Shown here piece after piece: positions 50,792 to 58,412 of a stretch of 64,000 nt of DNA (positions within the stretch are counted from its first letter, which is position 1; every line of letters starts with the position of its first letter). The position numbers and the translations under genes were made by a program. The stretch is taken from the NCBI GenBank assembly GCA_030560485.1, contig JAKTTS010000018.1, positions 1 to 64,000 on the forward strand, given 5' to 3'. The notes under the pieces were generated by a model that was not told the DNA's origin, searched no databases, and saw only the letters and a program-made list of their open reading frames with translations. The DNA comes from Ascoidea tarda (nom. inval.). Its lineage: Eukaryota > Ascomycota > Saccharomycetes > Ascoideales > Ascoideaceae.

Positions 50792-51090
50792 ATGATGATT
50801 ATACTTAAATTAGTTAGACTATTACTACTAGAATATTGGCAAGCAGAACATTTGAATAGGATAGACAAACAAAAAATAATAAAACCCATTCAAGATGGTG
50901 TTAACCATTTCCATTAAAACAATTTGTGCCATGGAGATTTAAACCGTGATACTAAATTGATTAACAAAACAAATAAAAATTTAATAATAGATTTTGGAGG
51001 ATGAGTAACAGGTTGATACAGTCCTTATTTTATATTAGATGAAGGATCTGAATGGGTTTGACTAAGGATGATTAGAAAAACACCTAATAA
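50792..51090 (+). pseudogene. Protein-kinase-like relic
   Basis: One frame reads ILKLVRLLLLEYWQAEHL, then KIIKPIQDGVNHFH, and after one stop NNLCHGDLNRDTKLI and NLIIDFGG, then YSPYFILDEGSEWV. The order hydrophobic hinge, H-G-D-L catalytic loop, D-F-G metal loop, with right spacing, is that of a protein-kinase or aminoglycoside-phosphotransferase-like fold, closest in style to small fungal kinases with HGDLN. Four in-frame stops (one TAA and three TGA) and the missing N-lobe show it is broken. It might be a host kinase gene or something acquired; I cannot name the family. Confidence 0.55.
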
Positions 51091-51429
51091 TAGTTAACAA
51101 CTTTAAAGTCACTCGTGAAAGCCATTTCACTTTTCAATTTTCCAGCTTTATAATAGATATAAGACATTGTTTTTTTTTGATTATTCTTTTTTTTTTGAAT
51201 AAAAACTAACTTTGAGACTATTGTGTGCGTTATTAGATTAGAAAGCTTCTCTAGTTGGTTTGCTTGTTTTATTATGATAATGATTTATTTTTTATTATTC
51301 ACCTATAAATGTTGTTTACATCTATATATCTTTTTGTGAGTCAATTGAATTTCAATTCTCATTTTGATTCAACCATAAGTTGTTATATTGTACTATAAAA
51401 CCACATTCTCTAATCTATTGGGGCAAATG

Positions 51430-53180
51430 TTGCATTTGAATATCTGTCGATAGAAATTTACCATCTAAAACGAGGTTTGTGAACCATTCCAGCATCGGCT
51501 GTGAAAACAGGAATTGCATGCAACAGCGAATCTAGGCTCCTTCTTACATTTACAGCAAGTAAACGCGTCTCCCATCTCCACAAAAGACAAAAAGATTTTC
51601 TGCACAGCCAAAGAGTTCTCCAGATCGTTAACCCTGTTTTTTAATTGTATATATATACAGTAACGCCTTCTTTTTATAACGGAAATCAAATTGGAAATCC
51701 AACTAAAATAAATAGAGAAAACCTCACTTTCTAACACATCATACAATGCTGAGAAAGCTAATTTTCCTTTCAATAAAATTCTTAAATGTATTACTTAAAT
51801 AAAATGTACTACTAAAATATTATAAAGTTGAAAAAAGAAAATCAACTCTAAATAATAATTGCAACTCATTGATTGTTAAATTCATTTCTAATCATCTTTA
51901 GGCAAATTCAATTATCTTCTTTATTGAATATGAATTCAGTATTGTATTCTCCTGTTGTTTCTCCTCCAAAATCAAAGCAAAGTGATATTTTTCTGTGTTT
52001 AATTGAATATGTGACACACTTCTTCACATTTACAATGCCATTTTTAACGCAACTGTTTTTGTGTTGACACTTTCAACAAACCTTTTATGAATTGCACCAA
52101 TAATCAATTGCATTTCAACCAAAACCCACGATTCAAGTACACTGTTTATAGGATGATGCTTTATTTGACAAGAAGATATCAACAACCTATCGAAAATAGG
52201 TAAAAGAAACAGTCCAATAGAGATACAGCGTCCAAAAAATTCTACTAAAAGTATTTCTTTACTGGTGAGCTCAAAGTTGTTTCAAGATATCTTGTGATTC
52301 ACCAGATCAGTTTGGTTTATAGCGCTTCTACCGAAAGTTTATTAAATCCATTCTTTTGTCATGTATATCAATAGCCCCAACGATTCTTGGGAATTTGAGA
52401 AATTGTTGAATCTTGAATTTTGACACAAATCATCATCCACTCAATGAAAACCTTCGAATATGATTTAATTATTATCAAACAAGCGTAACTGGTTAACTGT
52501 ATTTGAAGCTATTTCAGAAAATTTGTAATTATTCAAAGACATACTTTCAATGGATGTGACGATTTCACCCGCTAAAGTGGCTCTGTTATATATATAACAA
52601 AACTTCGTTTCACCAAATGATTAAGACTGAAATTTAGATTACCAGTTCCAGCGTTAATATCATTGATGCTATTATTATTGCTATTTGAGCTGCTACTTGT
52701 ATTGTGATTAGATGTAACAGGGTTTCCCAGCTGAAAAAAAAATTGTTTGCATTCTTGTCAGTTTCAGCACTTGATTTTTGCACCAATTCTTCCAAATCAT
52801 CTTTAGAATGGATTCTACTAGTTGCCTCATCATAAACGGTATTTCTGGAGAAGAGTAATGTGAGGTTTTCTAATGAAATCAATGAATATAAAGAAAGTAT
52901 CTCATGAAGCTCATCAATACCACTGCTCCCCAACCACTTTACTACTTTGCAAAACCCACTCCAAAATAGCTTTTTCTTCAGAAACAATTCTCTTCTCAAT
53001 ATTGCATCACCAACTGATGATTTTTTTGCATTTCCAGCAAGATCAACAATCTTAGAGAATACATCTTTAAGAATTAAAGTTTTTGATAGTAGAGTCGGTA
53101 AAATGTTTTTTTATCAAAACTATTGGTAGAAATATGGTTTGAATTGTTGGAGATATTACCAGAAGTTTTGAAATTTAGCT
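51430..53180 (-). pseudogene. Unidentified decayed gene ending in Cys/His motifs
   Basis: Reading the minus strand from 53180, coding-like segments follow one another in changing frames: VFSKIVDLAGNAKKSSVGD and SSGIDELHEILSLYSLISLE (53080-52770), GETKFCYIYNRATLAGEIV (about 52615), NFSNSQESLGLLIYMTKEWI, EILLVEFFGRCISIGLFLL and NSVLESWVLVEMQLIIGAIH (52260-52080), then RVNDLENSLAVQKIFLSFVE (51640) and FTCCKCKKEPRFAVACNSC with FHSRCW, and finally FKCNICPN (about 51440). The Cys/His spacing resembles a RING-like or other zinc-binding end. At least four frameshifts or stops break it; spliced introns alone do not explain them. I do not recognise the protein. Confidence 0.5.
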
Positions 53181-53204
53181 TTATAAGATTTTAGTGTACA
53201 TATT

Positions 53205-53540
53205 TTGGATTGGATGAGGAACAAATATTGATATAAATGTCATAGGAGAATTTGCAGTATGGAGGATAAAGGAAATTGTGAAAAGAGATATTACTAAGAA
53301 TAAGATTAAGAATAAGATTAAGAATAAGATTAAGATTAAGATTAATGTTGAGACCGAGATCAATAAAGATTATATTAAATGGTGTGGATATGAAACCGTG
53401 ATGGAATTAATTATGGAATATGATATAAATCATTGGTCAAATTATAAAGAAGAAAATGAGGAGAGAAGAGATGAATGATAAACAATAATATCGGCCATTG
53501 TGTAAATATACAACGATTGGTTGGGATGATAATTGTTTTC
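53205..53540 (+). pseudogene. Duplicated 3' fragment of the YHR202W-like phosphoesterase gene
   Basis: Codons at about 53254-53478 copy the last 60 codons of the gene ending at 50728: WRIKEIVKRDI against WGIKEIMKSNI, VETEINKDYIKWCGYETVME against VETKIDKDDIKWYGGETVAE, and NHWSNYKEENEERR against NNWSNDKEENKKRK. Similarity continues past the stop into the 3' flank (AAACAATAATAT and onward to about 53540), so DNA and not only protein was copied. The fragment has gained a 12-bp repeat and lacks everything upstream, so it cannot be functional as such. Confidence 0.85.
53295..53343 (+). repeat. 12-bp/6-bp array TAAGAATAAGAT
   Basis: About four units inside the phosphoesterase fragment, at a point where the parent gene has none, so the array arose after duplication. 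Confidence 0.85.
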
Positions 53541-53652
53541 AAATAGGGCGAATAGGGTCTAATATCAGCATTTAGTAAGGATAAAGATAGTTATTTAATA
53601 GAGTAGAAAATACAAGAATAGAAAGTAAAAAGTATAGAGTGATGTGCAGATG

Positions 53653-53680
53653 GATAGATAGATAGATAGATAGATAGATA
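53653..53680. repeat. (GATA)7 microsatellite
   Basis: Seven perfect GATA units near the 3' end of YHM2. Confidence 0.95.
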
Positions 53681-53766
53681 AATTTAAATAAAATAAAACT
53701 TTAATTTATTTATCATCTAATGTTATCATATTATTTTTTTTATTTGGTTTTGATTTATATAATAGA

Positions 53767-54684
53767 TTAGTTTGGAAGTAGTTTTTTTTTGTTTTTCTTT
53801 TCTTCGACATAAGACTTGGCCAAATCACCTAAACCAACCATGACTACAGTTTGCCAAACACCTAGTAAGACTCTTGGAGTTACGCCTGTGTAGAGACCCT
53901 TGATACCAGAAGTTTTATAGATATATTTGAGGGTACCAACGGTGCCTAAGTTCTTTGGTTTTGTTGGATCCGAGCTTTGAGATTGCATTTCCACTCTAAT
54001 AATTTCAATGGGTTGGTTCCAAGCAGATAGACCACCACCTAAAGCCGAAGCAATGATTTTGTCAGAGAAAGATAAAGTGTCATTGTGAGATTTACCTCTT
54101 AGACTTCTTATACCGTCTTCAATTAGTCTTGATAAACCGAATCTTGAACCCCAATTAGTGCATTGTCTTATGGCAACTGCGTTGACACCTTTGTTTATGC
54201 CTCTAATACCTTCTTTCCTCCATATGTCCATGAAAAACTGAAAAGTTGACTTTTGAGGACCCAGACCAGCAGATTTGGCTCTGGTGATTTCAGCAGTTTT
54301 CATACAAGTGCAAAAGCCCATAGTGGCATAAGCCTGGGCCACACCACCCAACATACCACCAGCGATTCCAGCAGTGAAGTTACTAGTGCCGAATCTCAAG
54401 AATTGATATTCTGCTTCGGAAGAAACAAATAGAAGAACAGCACCTTTGGTTCCACCCTCAATCCAGGCCCATGGAATCAAGCCCTGGTAAAAGCCTAACG
54501 GGCCACCTCTGGACCAGATGTGTTTCATTGCCTGGAGTATACCGTAGGATCTATTGGCAGCCATTGTAGTCTTTGTGACTTCCAAGGGCTGGCCTAAGGT
54601 GGAGACTTCAAACAAGTTCAAAGCCGAACCAAGCAAGATGTTTGTCCAATTGATTGGTTTTTTGTCGAGGTTAGCAGGAGCCAT
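53767..54684 (-). CDS. YHM2: Mitochondrial citrate/oxoglutarate carrier Yhm2
   Basis: 305 residues; S. cerevisiae Yhm2 has 314. The inner-membrane carrier exchanges citrate for 2-oxoglutarate and is also described as an mtDNA-associated protein. Identity with Yhm2 is high throughout: TLGQPLEVTKTTMAANRSYG, LGFYQGLIPWAWIEGGTKGA, ATMGFCTCMKTAEITRAKSA, EGIRGINKGVNAVAIRQ, NWGSRFGLSRLIEDGI, ALGGGLSAWNQPIEIIRVEM and YTGVTPRVLLGVWQTVVMVG. Three mitochondrial-carrier repeats in the usual 300-residue length. Codon use is restricted (TTG for Leu, AGA for Arg), suggesting high expression. Start ATG gives MAPANLDKKPINW, as expected. Confidence 0.96.
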   Translation of the reverse strand: MAPANLDKKPINWTNILLGSALNLFEVSTLGQPLEVTKTTMAANRSYGILQAMKHIWSRGGPLGFYQGLIPWAWIEGGTKGAVLLFVSSEAEYQFLRFGTSNFTAGIAGGMLGGVAQAYATMGFCTCMKTAEITRAKSAGLGPQKSTFQFFMDIWRKEGIRGINKGVNAVAIRQCTNWGSRFGLSRLIEDGIRSLRGKSHNDTLSFSDKIIASALGGGLSAWNQPIEIIRVEMQSQSSDPTKPKNLGTVGTLKYIYKTSGIKGLYTGVTPRVLLGVWQTVVMVGLGDLAKSYVEEKKNKKKLLPN

Positions 54685-55182
54685 TATTGAAAATTGCAGG
54701 ATTTGAAAAATACAATGTCAGAGTAGTGCAGAGATACAACAGAGCAGCAATATGACCAGCGGATGTAAAAGTGATAGATAATCTAGCAGATTGAGAAAGT
54801 AGAAGAGGAAAATAGAAAGTCAATGGAAATAAAAACAGGATATAGATGGGTTAATATAGCAGGGAGAGCATGATCTAGCCACTGGCAGACAGCGCATTGT
54901 AATTGGCAGATGGTAATTTGATGCTGATACAGTGAGCGCTGAGCTCCAGAGCGCAGCGAAAAAGAATAATACTCAGTAGCGCAACAGAATAATTTCCACA
55001 ACCACGCCCGCGCACAGACCCACCGCGCTGGACCACCGCGATTGGCGCACTCTCCGCGGTGCTCCAGCCGGGAACCACGCGGCTCTCCAAACATATTCGC
55101 CGAAGGTGGGGATGCCCTGCACTCCTGCGCAGACACGCACTCCTGCGTCCAACCGCATGTTGACAGCAGCTTTATCCGGCGG
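54685..55182. other. YHM2 upstream region with GC-rich islet
   Basis: About 500 bp between the YHM2 start and the PPX1 stop. From about 54930 it becomes GC-rich, and the islet runs on over the PPX1 C-terminus. Frames of 60-180 codons here overlap each other on both strands and look like composition effects. No specific regulatory motif is defended. Confidence 0.5.
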
Positions 55183-56487
55183 TTATTCACAAAGCGCTCT
55201 TCCCACCAAAGGCGCGATCTGCTTGCGGCTGCCCTTTCCGTTCCACTGGTGATACGCTCTCCAGCCCCCGCCGTGCTGCGCGTGCTGCGTGTGCTGCTCG
55301 AGCCGGAGCTCTTCAACGAGGCCTGCAGACCCTTCCAATTGCCTCACTCGGTCCTCTGAGCCCACTACCACCAACTCGCGCTCAAACTGGCCCTTTGCGT
55401 TTGTGAAAAACGCCATCACAAGCATCATATCCATCTGCTTTTGCTTCATGAACCCCCTCATCTTCTCTTCGAGGCACCTCTCGCTGTTACTGCACTTGTT
55501 TTTCAAAACCCACCCTATCGACTTGGGCACCGACGATATTCCAACCCGGATCTCTTGCTTGTTCGCAGTGTAGTGAAACTCTTTGAGATCCTTCTTGAAA
55601 ATGTTCTTAATAGATAGGTTCTCAAGGTTGCCCTTTTCGTATTTTAACTGATTGAACAAATCCTCAATGTTGATCTTCCCTTCCTCACCAGTTCCGTTGA
55701 TTTCATTTACGATATCCTCGTAAATCTTCATCATTTTGAAGTCGGGCTCTTTAGCTTTGTATGTTAAGTTCATTGTGTCAACTAACAACGCACTCAACCC
55801 CAATAGAACTATATCTTTTGATTTAAACCATTTCACCAATTCCTCCTTTTTATCCCCCAGGTTGCTATTAAATATAATATCATACCAATAATTCATAATT
55901 AGCGAAGAGCAAGAACCATTTTCTTCTATTATTAACACATCCATCTCGTTTGTCTCAACCCTTTCTCTATATTCTTTCAATATTTCACTTTTAATGGCAT
56001 GATGATCTATAACCCCAATCACTTGCTTTTTCTTAATATTCCTGTTCTCACTGTTCTTCTCAACTTCGTTATGATCAACTAAAATATACTTTAGTTTACT
56101 CCCGCTATCTTTATCTTCATTGTAAAATTTCTTGACGGTTTTAATCCACTTATCGTCAATATAGTTTAATTCGTCCTTTGAAATCCCAATTGTTCCCATT
56201 AAATAAATAACATCCTGTCGCAACTCTATCTCTCTTCTTCTAATACTGACCAACGGAATAATTGTGCAACCAGGATTCTTCTTTTTAAAGAAAAAACTAA
56301 ACAACAAACTACTAACAATTGAGTCCAAGTCCGCAGACTGGTTCCCCATAGTAATTATCATTTCTTCCTTTATCCATTTCTTCTCTTCAGCACTCTCAAT
56401 TTTCTGACATAACCCTATCAATTCGCTTCTACACTCTGCCAAAAATCCTTTAGCACATAGCTTATTAACTCTACCAATATCTTTCAT
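55183..56487 (-). CDS. PPX1: Exopolyphosphatase Ppx1 (DHH family)
   Basis: 434 residues; S. cerevisiae has 397. Releases phosphate from the ends of polyphosphate chains. DHH-family motifs: GNQSADLDSIVSSLL (motif I, about residue 48), LVDHNE (motif II), VIGVIDHHAI (motif III, about 164) and GSCSSLIMNYWYD (motif IV), then ALLVDTMNL. The C-terminal DHHA2 domain follows (SIKNIFKKDLKEFHY, VGISSVPKSIGWVL) and ends RKQIAPLVGRALCE, cf. RKQVVPYLEEAY in yeast. Two extra Lys-rich loops account for the greater length. Start: ATG at 56487, one codon after an in-frame GTG. The last 90 codons are in a GC-rich islet with His/Gln/Gly-rich inserts. Confidence 0.92.
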   Translation of the reverse strand: MKDIGRVNKLCAKGFLAECRSELIGLCQKIESAEEKKWIKEEMIITMGNQSADLDSIVSSLLFSFFFKKKNPGCTIIPLVSIRRREIELRQDVIYLMGTIGISKDELNYIDDKWIKTVKKFYNEDKDSGSKLKYILVDHNEVEKNSENRNIKKKQVIGVIDHHAIKSEILKEYRERVETNEMDVLIIEENGSCSSLIMNYWYDIIFNSNLGDKKEELVKWFKSKDIVLLGLSALLVDTMNLTYKAKEPDFKMMKIYEDIVNEINGTGEEGKINIEDLFNQLKYEKGNLENLSIKNIFKKDLKEFHYTANKQEIRVGISSVPKSIGWVLKNKCSNSERCLEEKMRGFMKQKQMDMMLVMAFFTNAKGQFERELVVVGSEDRVRQLEGSAGLVEELRLEQHTQHAQHGGGWRAYHQWNGKGSRKQIAPLVGRALCE

Positions 56488-56688
56488 CACTAAAGACTAG
56501 TTTATCTTAATTGTATTATATTTTATTATATTTTATTCTAATCTATTGCTCTATACTAGTTTATACTCTTAAACTCTTTGCTATCCATAATATCATATCA
56601 TACGATATCCTCACCGCCACTAAGGGTAACCACTTTCTTTGTCTCTCTCAACCTTCTTTACTTTTTCTTTTTCTTTTTCCTTTTCTTT

Positions 56689-57906
56689 TCATTTCCTAAT
56701 TCTTTCCACCTTAAATGCTTCAACTTCTTCATGAATTAAAACCTTCAAGTCGGTCATAGTAGTCGCTGTGCTTTCAAAACTAAAATCAAATGGCTTTTCT
56801 AAAACCGGTTCATCATCACCATTTCTAACCTCCTTTAAAAATGCATGCTCCAATGCTTTTTCAACATTTAATCGCCTACTTGAGTCCCAACAAATCAACC
56901 TTCCAATCAAATCAACTGCAACGTTAGACGCATATGGATAAACATTGCTCCACAAAACTGCCTGATATTGAGGTTTAGGCGATGTGAAAAACTCAAATGC
57001 AATATTAGACCCATATCTCTTTATTATATCAATCGATGGTGTTCCCAATACCTTAACTATCTCCGTAATTTGATGTAATTGATCATTTCCAACAAACAAT
57101 GGCCTTCTACCATAAAATTCTCCCAAAATACACCCAACTGCCCACATATCAATCGATTTACTATAATTCCTATGGCTCAATATCAACTCGGGTGCTCTAT
57201 ACCATCTAGTTGCAACGTAATTAGTAATTGTTTGTTGAGACTTGTTTTTGAAAAAATTCGGATTGATTCCTCTTGCTAACCCAAAATCACAAATCTTCAA
57301 CTCTCCTTGAATCGTAATTAAAATATTTCCTGGCTTTAAATCTCGATGAATCACATCTGCCGAATGAATGTATTTCAAACCACATAAAATTTGATACAAA
57401 AAATTTTGAATATGAAACTCAGAAAATTGAACTGGTGAATGGATAACTTTTGCTAAATCATAATCAACCAATTCTTGAAAACAATATAGTCCATCATATG
57501 GCTTAATATAAACGATATCCAAATCAATCAAGTTAATTATATTTTTATGGCCCTTAAAGTATCTTAATAATTTTAACTCCCTAACCGCTCTTTTCAATAA
57601 TACTTCCTTATTAAAAATATTTGAAACTTTCTTGATTGCAATTTTAATAGGCTGTTCTTTATTGCTTCCATCATTCTGATTCGATCCTTTACTTATAGAT
57701 AAACTGGCATCAATTGCTGAGCAAACGGTACCATATGATCCTTTCCCTAAGATCTTTTGAAGTTGGTACCTTGAGTCAATATAAAAATTGGCTTTTTCAT
57801 AAACAACATGCCCTGGTTTAGCAAAAGTATTAGATTTGCTGTTTTTAATAGCATTTAAACTTTGATGTTTACGTATTTGTCTATGATCAACTGTTGTTCC
57901 TCCCAT
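56689..57906 (-). CDS. SMK1: Sporulation MAP kinase Smk1
   Basis: 405 residues; S. cerevisiae Smk1 has 388. CMGC/MAPK: GKGSYGTVCSAID (54-66), catalytic Lys 92 in KIAIKK, HRDLKPGN (187-194), DFGLA (207-211) and activation loop TNYVATRWYRAPE with T228-N-Y230. The T-N-Y motif is that of Smk1; Slt2 and Hog1/Fus3 have TEY or TGY. A 12-residue insert lies between the P-loop and the catalytic Lys. Smk1 acts in spore-wall assembly with the activator Ssp2, which implies a sexual cycle. Start ATG (MGGTTVDHRQ) is chosen over a TTG-started extension. Confidence 0.88.
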   Translation of the reverse strand: MGGTTVDHRQIRKHQSLNAIKNSKSNTFAKPGHVVYEKANFYIDSRYQLQKILGKGSYGTVCSAIDASLSISKGSNQNDGSNKEQPIKIAIKKVSNIFNKEVLLKRAVRELKLLRYFKGHKNIINLIDLDIVYIKPYDGLYCFQELVDYDLAKVIHSPVQFSEFHIQNFLYQILCGLKYIHSADVIHRDLKPGNILITIQGELKICDFGLARGINPNFFKNKSQQTITNYVATRWYRAPELILSHRNYSKSIDMWAVGCILGEFYGRRPLFVGNDQLHQITEIVKVLGTPSIDIIKRYGSNIAFEFFTSPKPQYQAVLWSNVYPYASNVAVDLIGRLICWDSSRRLNVEKALEHAFLKEVRNGDDEPVLEKPFDFSFESTATTMTDLKVLIHEEVEAFKVERIRK

Positions 57907-58412
57907 AATTATTTTATAATTCTTGCTATTATCTCTGATAATGAATGAAAAAACAACCTTATTAATTAACAGCAAAACTATATTATTATTACTGTCAATT
58001 TGCTATTAACTAAAAAAATTATGATAATGATAAAAATTTATACCTGTTTATTGTGCTGAACAGTATTATTCTATATTTGTTTGTATGAACTGCTTAAAAC
58101 TCACCACAATTGAGGTTTGTTAATCTATTATGTTTATAATAAAATATTTGTTTATTACCTTGTTTTGTTATTGTTTTTAGGGTTTTCCTTTCAAAAATTA
58201 AAAAAAAACACAAATACAACTGAAAAATCCAGAAAGGCTACTCAAATTATTTTTAATTACACAAAAGAAACAACAGGATTAATTAGCTTCACTAAACAAT
58301 AAAACATAAAACATATTTCAAAGCCGCCATACAAGCTCGACAATGTTCTCAAAGGAACTTACATTTACTAGAAAATCCTAAATTCGGATTTCAATGCTAG
58401 ATAGATTTAATA
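57907..58412. promoter_or_regulatory. Divergent promoter SMK1 / RhoGEF
   Basis: 506 bp, very AT-rich. I looked for an Ndt80 middle sporulation element (CRCAAAW) near SMK1 and found only imperfect matches (CCACAAT). A 61-codon plus-strand frame at 58117-58302 is not convincing. Confidence 0.4.

Larger units (their letters stand above)
50729..53766. other. Three-kilobase gap filled with gene relics
   Basis: The longest gap in the window. It has no intact gene but holds at least three sets of decayed coding sequence: a kinase-like relic on the plus strand (about 50792-51090), a long unidentified relic on the minus strand (about 51430-53180) and a 3' fragment of the phosphoesterase on the plus strand (about 53205-53540). 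The last 200 bp before the YHM2 end are simple-repeat and AT-rich. Confidence 0.7.

Noticed and set aside
51001-51060. Reading the TGA codons of the kinase relic as Trp, i.e. a different genetic code
   Set aside because: Other genes here end in TGA (for example 1558, 3549-side and 15751 genes), and the relic also has a TAA, so decay is simpler.
53060-53100. VDLAG word in the minus-strand relic, reminiscent of kinesin switch II
   Set aside because: Kinesins need LVDLAGSE plus following conserved helices, which are absent.
54783-55316. 177-codon minus-strand frame between YHM2 and PPX1
   Set aside because: It overlaps the PPX1 C-terminus, which has clear homology, and other frames are equally open in this GC-rich islet.
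58117-58302. 61-codon frame in the SMK1/RhoGEF promoter
   Set aside because: Hydrophobic AT-rich translation, no homology, no context.
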